Of a DNA stretch of 64,000 nucleotides, positions 60,588-64,000 are shown piece by piece. A program made the translations under genes and the position numbers. A model generated the notes under the pieces. It did no database searches and was not told the DNA's origin. It was given only the letters and a program-made list of their open reading frames with translations. Each line of letters opens with the position of its first letter. Positions within the stretch are counted from its first letter, which is position 1. Source of the stretch: Typha latifolia (lineage: Eukaryota; Streptophyta; Magnoliopsida; Poales; Typhaceae). The stretch covers positions 3,043,001 to 3,107,000 of the forward strand of contig CM034110.1 of the NCBI GenBank assembly GCA_019914945.1, given 5' to 3'.

Positions 60588-61537
60588 TTATGATAAATCC
60601 TTGCTAAGAAAGGCTATGGGATGTCCTCCTTGCATTAGTACAACTCCTATGCCAACTCTCGATGCATCATATTCCATAATAAACTCTTTGGTAAAATCCA
60701 GTAGAACTAGAATGGGAGCCGTCGTCATTGCTGTTTTTAGTTTTTCAAAGGCTGTAGTGACTTCATCTGTCCATCTAAAAGAGTTCTTCTGCAAATAAGT
60801 GAGAGGAGCAGTGATCTTGCCATACCTAGCGATGAAGCGGCATTAATATTCGGTCAGCCCCAAGAATCCTCGCAATCCTATGGTAGTAGTAGGTATCGAC
60901 CAAGTGGTCATGCATGCTACCTTCTGAGGATCTGCCGCTACACCTTCCGCTGAGATGATGTGGCCTAGGTACTCCACTTGTGGTACTCCCCATAGGCACT
61001 TGGACTTCTTAATCTTCTTCTGGTTTTGCTTCAACAAATTCAGCACATCCTTCAAATGCCGCTAATGTTTCATTTCAGTTCTACTATACACCAAAATATC
61101 ATCAAAAAATACCAAGACATAGCTTTGCAGTAGAGGCCAAAAAATATCATTTATGAGGCATTGAAAACTAGCTGAGCATTGGTGAGACCAAACGGCATCA
61201 CTCGAAACTCGTAGTGCCCATGCGGAGTCCTAAATGTAGTTTTGTGCACATCCACTAGGTGAACTCTAATTTGATGATACCCAGCCCTCAAGTCAAGCTT
61301 GCTGAATATGGTTGCCCCAACAAGCTCATCCAGCAGGTCCTCTATGATAGGAATGGGATACCGGTCCTTGACAGTAATAGCGTTTAGTGCCCAGTAGTCG
61401 ACACAAAAATGCCATGTCCCATCCTTCTTTCGCACCAATAGCACGGGCGATGAGTAAGAGCTATGACTTAGTTGTATGAGGCCTTGCTCCAATATCTCGG
61501 CTACCATCTTGGAGATAACTTCCTTTAGCACATGCAT
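60588..61537 (-). pseudogene. G3 reverse transcriptase and RNase H
   Basis: Reverse transcriptase motifs are [75 protein letters not shown], then in another frame FFDDILVYSRTEMKH (catalytic DD kept) and VEYLGHIISAEGVAADPQKV. RNase H begins FIMEYDASRVGIGVVLMQGG (catalytic Asp in YDAS). At least two frameshifts break the chain. Confidence 0.92.
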
Positions 61538-61667
61538 ACCGATATGGCATCACATTCGCCGGTGCAGCCCCAGGCATAATCTCTATGCGATGGTCTGCCG
61601 TTCGCCTTAGTGGCAATTCCTTTGGTTCCTCAAACAGTCCAGCAAATTTATCTAATAAATTTGACAA

Positions 61668-62184
61668 CTAGATGGTAGTATCTAGACTCATTTGAGGCTC
61701 GTCTCTCACTGGTCCTAACTGAAGAAGATAGGCTAAATCACTCGCACATGGCAGCCCCAACATCGACTGTATCGTAGATATCAATGGAGATCTAATGCCA
61801 TCGAGCTGCACATCTTTGTTTCCTTGCTTAAATTTTATCCACATGCTCCGGAAATCAAAAGTGACAGTTCCCAAGCTTTGTAACCACTGAGTGCCTAGGA
61901 CAATGTCTGCTCCTCGCAGCACCAATTTTCTTTTGCACCTGTATACCGACCTGGCGACACAAGATCTCTACCTTAAGCTTCGTGCCGTCTCCAATAGCAA
62001 CGTCAAACCCCGCGATCGATTCAGCATCCAAGCCCAACTTCCTCACAAACCACTCATCTAGAAAGTTGTGTGTACTCCCGGAATTGATGAGGATGTGCAC
62101 ACAATGCTTTCTAACGAGTCCGTTTACCTGTAAGTCCAAGCGTGCGGTTCTCCCTCGGATAGTATTATCGGGTTCGCAAAACAT
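61668..62184 (-). pseudogene. G3 retropepsin-type protease
   Basis: It contains ILINSGSTHNFLDEWFVRKL where the family has DSGSTHNF, so the catalytic aspartate is now Asn. Then come GFDVAIGDGTKLKVEILCRQ and GADIVLGTQWLQSLGTVTFD. A frameshift lies near 61925. Confidence 0.9.
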
Positions 62185-62211
62185 CCTTGGTTCAGGTGTA
62201 AACTTTTGTGC

Positions 62212-62979
62212 TTATTGATCTCCTTCTATAAATCCTCGAGCACGTCCATCACCATCTCCGAAGGGATCAACATCATCTTCTAAGTGCCAATCCTCTTCAT
62301 CGACGAAGCACACCGGTGTCGCATAGGGATCAACATCATCTTCTAAGTGCCAATCCGCTTCATCGATGAAGCACACCGGTGCCGCACGCCTCTCGGGTTC
62401 CACCACCGTTGATCTTGGGTTGTCGATCTGAGGTGGGGGATGATGTGTAGAAATAGGTAAAAGAGGATCATTGACATTAACATTTTGTACCTGGACCTGT
62501 GGGGTATCAGTTTAGTGTGTTCCCACCGCTGGTCCTTCTTGAGGCATCGATCTTCGTTGAAGAGATGACGAAGCTAATCGGTTCAAGACATTCTTTTAAA
62601 GCATTATGATCATTCTGCATTGCGTTAACCTATGCAACAATATTTTAAATATGCCCCTAAATTCATCCATCAAGTCTATGTTCACACCCATGGACGTTGG
62701 TTGACTCGGTCTTGCCGTGGGCGCTCTAAAGGAATCGGCCTCACGGTTAGTGTTAACTGATTGGTTCATGACATATTCCTCTAAAGTATTATGATCATTT
62801 TGCATTGTGTCAACCCGATGCAGCAATATTTGGAACATGCTTTTATGTTCATCCGCCAAGCCCACGTTCACACCCATGGATGTTGGTTGACTCAGTCCTA
62901 CCGTGGCCGCCCCAAAGGAATCGGTCTCACGGTTATGATTATCGTGGATTGAGTCTTCACTAGTTGGTGTGTTCTCCAT
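62212..62979 (-). pseudogene. G3 gag remnants with internal duplications
   Basis: The start is MENTPTSEDSIHDNHNRETD, and the rest lacks a recognisable capsid domain or zinc knuckle. Two in-frame duplications are visible: the PTSMGVN...(F)ILLHR segment occurs twice in 62596-62979, and a 63-bp unit encoding TPVCFVDEEDWHLEDDVDP occurs twice at 62262-62387. Confidence 0.7.
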
Positions 62980-63042
62980 TGATCTCCTTGTTTATGCCAT
63001 CTTCATATTTTCCACCATTAATGGAGGTCTAAGGTTCCCTTG

Positions 63043-63054
63043 GCTCTGATACCA
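63043..63054 (-). promoter_or_regulatory. Primer-binding site of G3 (tRNA-Met)
   Basis: The minus strand reads TTGGTATCAGAGCC immediately after the LTR end ...CCGTAGCCTGTCA. It is the initiator tRNA-Met primer site. Confidence 0.9.
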
Positions 63055-63055
63055 A

Positions 63056-63799
63056 TGACAGGCTACGGAACGATTCCTTTAAGATATGAATTTATTGTAG
63101 AAAGCAGTCCACGCAACTCAGGGAAAATATTTACGAAATATTCTCCTATATTCAAAAAATTACTAAACCAAGTGGAATCGATCTATAACTCTCTAATCTA
63201 TGGTTTTTGTATTTATATTATTCACAGATTCGAACTACAACTGGGATAAAAATATGATATATTATGGATGATGGTGGTGGTGACAGGTGGAGTGGATATT
63301 AGGGTTATGGATGATAATGGAGATGAGGGTGGATGGGTGATGATATTTAAGGAAAAAAGACGAAGGGAAAAAGGTGGTTGAGATTCCAAAAAAGAGGGAG
63401 AACTTGACAGACGAGGGAGATTAGAAGTTAGGAGAGATCTTGCCAACGGTAGAGGTGATAGGTTGGTGTAGAGGGAGAAGGGAGATTAGAGTAGAGAGAA
63501 GATAAAGATTCAAGAAACCAATATTACAATAGCATTCTGATTTTGGCTGTCATCCACATCTTTATAGAGGCTAGCTAACAAGCCAAAATAATAATTATTA
63601 ACTCTAATTCTAGTGGAATCCCGCCGATCGCGTTCGAACATGTCTGATCGCGTTCAAATGCACAAAAGACGTTCTCTGTTTTTGCGAACCTAATGCAGGC
63701 GTTCGAACGTGCTCGCTTGTGTTTGAATGCAACCTATAGAAAATTTATTTTAATAAAAATAAATAACTAATATAATAAGAAGAGACTCTAACTAGTGTA
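63056..63799 (-). repeat. 5' LTR of G3
   Basis: It pairs with 58073-58867 over its length. Palindromes cgcgttcgaaca and ggcgttcgaacg lie at 63629-63710, upstream (minus sense) of a TATA-like tttatagagg at 63559-63568. Its outer end loses the last bases at the junction with the following LTR. Confidence 0.85.
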
Positions 63800-64000
63800 T
63801 GATAAGCTCTGATACCACTTGATAAGCTCTAATATCAATGATAAACTCTGGTACCACTTGATATAAGATCTAGAACCAAAGATAGGCTCCGCAACGATTC
63901 CTTCAAGATCTGGATGTATTACTGGAATCAGTCTGCGCGACCATGGGTAAATATTAGTCAAATATTATCCGGTAGTCAGAAAATTAAGAAACCCAATTGA
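63800..64000 (-). mobile_element. Start of another gypsy LTR copy (G4), continues beyond window
   Basis: It begins with three ~20-bp units (63800, 63820, 63839), each TGATAAG/TGATAAA followed by a primer-site copy (ctctgatacca or decayed). The LTR core follows from 63859, matching the G1 LTR (gctccgcaacgattccttc versus gctacgcaacgattccttc). Confidence 0.82.

Larger units (their letters stand above)
58073..63799 (-). mobile_element. Near full-length but decayed Ty3/gypsy chromodomain element G3
   Basis: Two LTRs of about 750-800 bp (58073-58867 and 63056-63799) enclose 4.2 kb with, in minus-strand order, gag remnants, protease, reverse transcriptase, RNase H, integrase and chromodomain. A primer-binding site matching tRNA-Met follows the 5' LTR, and a purine stretch precedes TGATACACC of the 3' LTR. 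Many stops and frameshifts are present. No clear target duplication: the left flank is agtac, and the right LTR runs directly into another LTR copy. Confidence 0.9.

Overview
The window is nuclear DNA from a flowering plant, probably a monocot. The evidence is one intron-rich plant gene whose first exon is much more GC-rich than the rest, introns of 9 to 12 kb full of transposons, and about 30 kb of nested LTR retrotransposons. The species cannot be named from the sequence.

Left half (1-33061): one minus-strand gene for a large Sec7-type ARF guanine-nucleotide exchange factor of the BIG1-BIG4 group (trans-Golgi/post-Golgi traffic). Ten coding exons with GT-AG borders were traced from the ATG at 33061 to a donor at 6060/6061. 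Together they give 4776 nt, an open frame of 1592 codons. The last 150-200 residues expected for the family are not in the window and should lie left of position 1. Intron 1 (9.2 kb), intron 6 (12.1 kb) and the incomplete intron 10 (over 6 kb) hold the transposons. These include a 3.7-kb hAT element with a broken transposase (1347-5034, perfect 8-bp target duplication), several short hAT derivatives with related ends (17791-18147, 18504-19198, 22987-23869, 25343-26357), three further elements with hAT-like ends and 8-bp duplications (10316-11338, 28590-29592, 30040-31217), and a 2.2-kb non-coding LTR element with matching 5-bp duplications (14069-16305).

Right half (33062-64000): the gene's 5' flank gives way at about 34.5 kb to retrotransposons only. 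The layers can be partly undone from their target duplications. A minus-strand chromodomain Ty3/gypsy element (G1) is split by a ~3-kb LTR (R1), which is itself split by a copia solo LTR (38036-39096, duplication AAATA). A second R copy (R3) is split by another LTR (T1), and T1 by a deleted gypsy element (G2). Then come a tandemly doubled LTR tail split by a solo gypsy LTR (S1), a 3.28-kb solo LTR (R2, duplication AGATG), an Athila/Tat-like integrase fragment, a decayed but nearly full-length gypsy element (G3), and the start of another copy (G4).

The most interesting signals are non-coding. Palindromic GCGTTCGAACGC arrays sit just upstream of TATA boxes in LTRs of both gypsy and copia type. 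Gypsy LTR ends have grown by repeated units that each carry a copy of the tRNA primer-binding site. A hairpin in the R-family LTR shows a compensatory base change between its two copies in R2. No cellular gene other than the BIG gene was recognised, and no tRNA, rRNA or CRISPR.
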